Assembly: GCA_050747825.1 (NCBI GenBank)
Contig: JBOGJG010000180.1
Coordinates: forward strand, 1-22,577
DNA length: 22,577 nucleotides
Direction: 5' to 3'
Origin: JBOGJG01 sp050747825
Lineage (GTDB): Bacteria > Acidobacteriota > UBA6911 > RPQK01 > JBOGJG01
Position numbers and translations under genes: made by a program. Positions 22,517 to 22,577 of this stretch are shown here, in pieces; within the stretch, counting starts at the first letter, position 1, and each line of letters starts with the position of its first letter. The notes below the pieces were generated by a model, which saw nothing but the letters and a program-made list of their open reading frames with translations, had not been told where the DNA came from and did no database searches.

Positions 22517-22577
22517 GGGCGCCGAGGGCTCGGATGCAAGGCGCGGCGACGCCGGCGATGCCGTTGCATCGTCCAGG
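22485..22577 (+). other. Foldable foreign DNA at window end, possibly start of a group II intron or other mobile element
   Basis: From about 22485 receiver homology is lost. GGTGAAAGTCC (22492-22502) is a string often found in domain I of bacterial group II introns. Further on, GATGCAAGGC (22533-22542) pairs with GCC-G-TTGCATC (22560-22570), a 10-bp stem with one bulge, enclosing a GC-rich hairpin. No reverse transcriptase is in view because the window ends. The canonical GUGYG 5' end is not visible, so this remains tentative. Confidence 0.3.

Overview
The window reads as one stretch of a GC-rich bacterial chromosome, densely coding with a few accessory scars. Housekeeping genes (coaD, the split proton-translocating transhydrogenase pntAA-pntAB-pntB, mrp, an aconitase, glmS) sit beside secreted proteins, a sugar-acid type catabolic operon and a decayed transposase. 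The gene content (three-gene Pnt, short one-chain aconitase, DUF1080-like lectin fold, MepM-like M23 peptidase, UxaA/LarA-like cluster) suits an uncultured Acidobacteriota-like or neighbouring Gram-negative lineage. That placement is inference from gene style only; there is no rRNA or marker gene here.

Layout: 1-83 heptamer repeat; 127-990 lipid kinase; 1156-1961 transposase remnant; 3855-2020 (minus) coaD then an M23 peptidase, 3 bases apart with the second ribosome site inside the first gene; 3856-4289 a 434-base gap filled with heptamer arrays; 4290-7242 pnt operon; 7381-12945 a run of SDR dehydrogenase, UxaA-family dehydratase, LarA-like (DUF2088) protein and Mrp, the last three joined by overlapping ends; 13261-12926 (minus) DUF971 protein convergent with Mrp; 13346-17579 aconitase, a secreted protein carrying kinase-like active-site motifs, and a DUF1080-like secreted protein; 18120-17590 (minus) TerB-like; 18315-18911 glycine-zipper protein; 21947-18938 (minus) a DegT/DnrJ aminotransferase then glmS; 22106-22516 a damaged receiver-domain protein that runs into unrelated, foldable DNA at the window end.

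Two non-coding themes stand out. First, many gaps hold tandem repeats with a strict 7-base period (GGTGGCN, CTGACCR, CNGCCAC, AWAGTGA, AGTTCCA, GCCTCCA, GTGTCAG, CCTCAGG). The word differs by locus, the arms are often inverted around a unique core so that a long hairpin can form, and the arrays run into gene ends (pntAB stop, terB stop, a signal peptide). Second, the 896-residue dehydratase carries two different 61-63 base near-perfect palindromes, both translated in frame and both in linkers between domains. The GGGGTCAGATC arm of one recurs at the 3' end of the DegT gene. This resembles in-frame palindromic elements such as those of Rickettsia, or REP sequences mobilised by Y1 (RAYT) transposases, though no such transposase lies in the window.

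Functional themes: NADPH supply (Pnt), CoA synthesis, Fe-S protein assembly (Mrp, DUF971) next to an Fe-S enzyme (aconitase), amino-sugar precursors for the envelope (GlmS, aminotransferase) and wall remodelling (M23).
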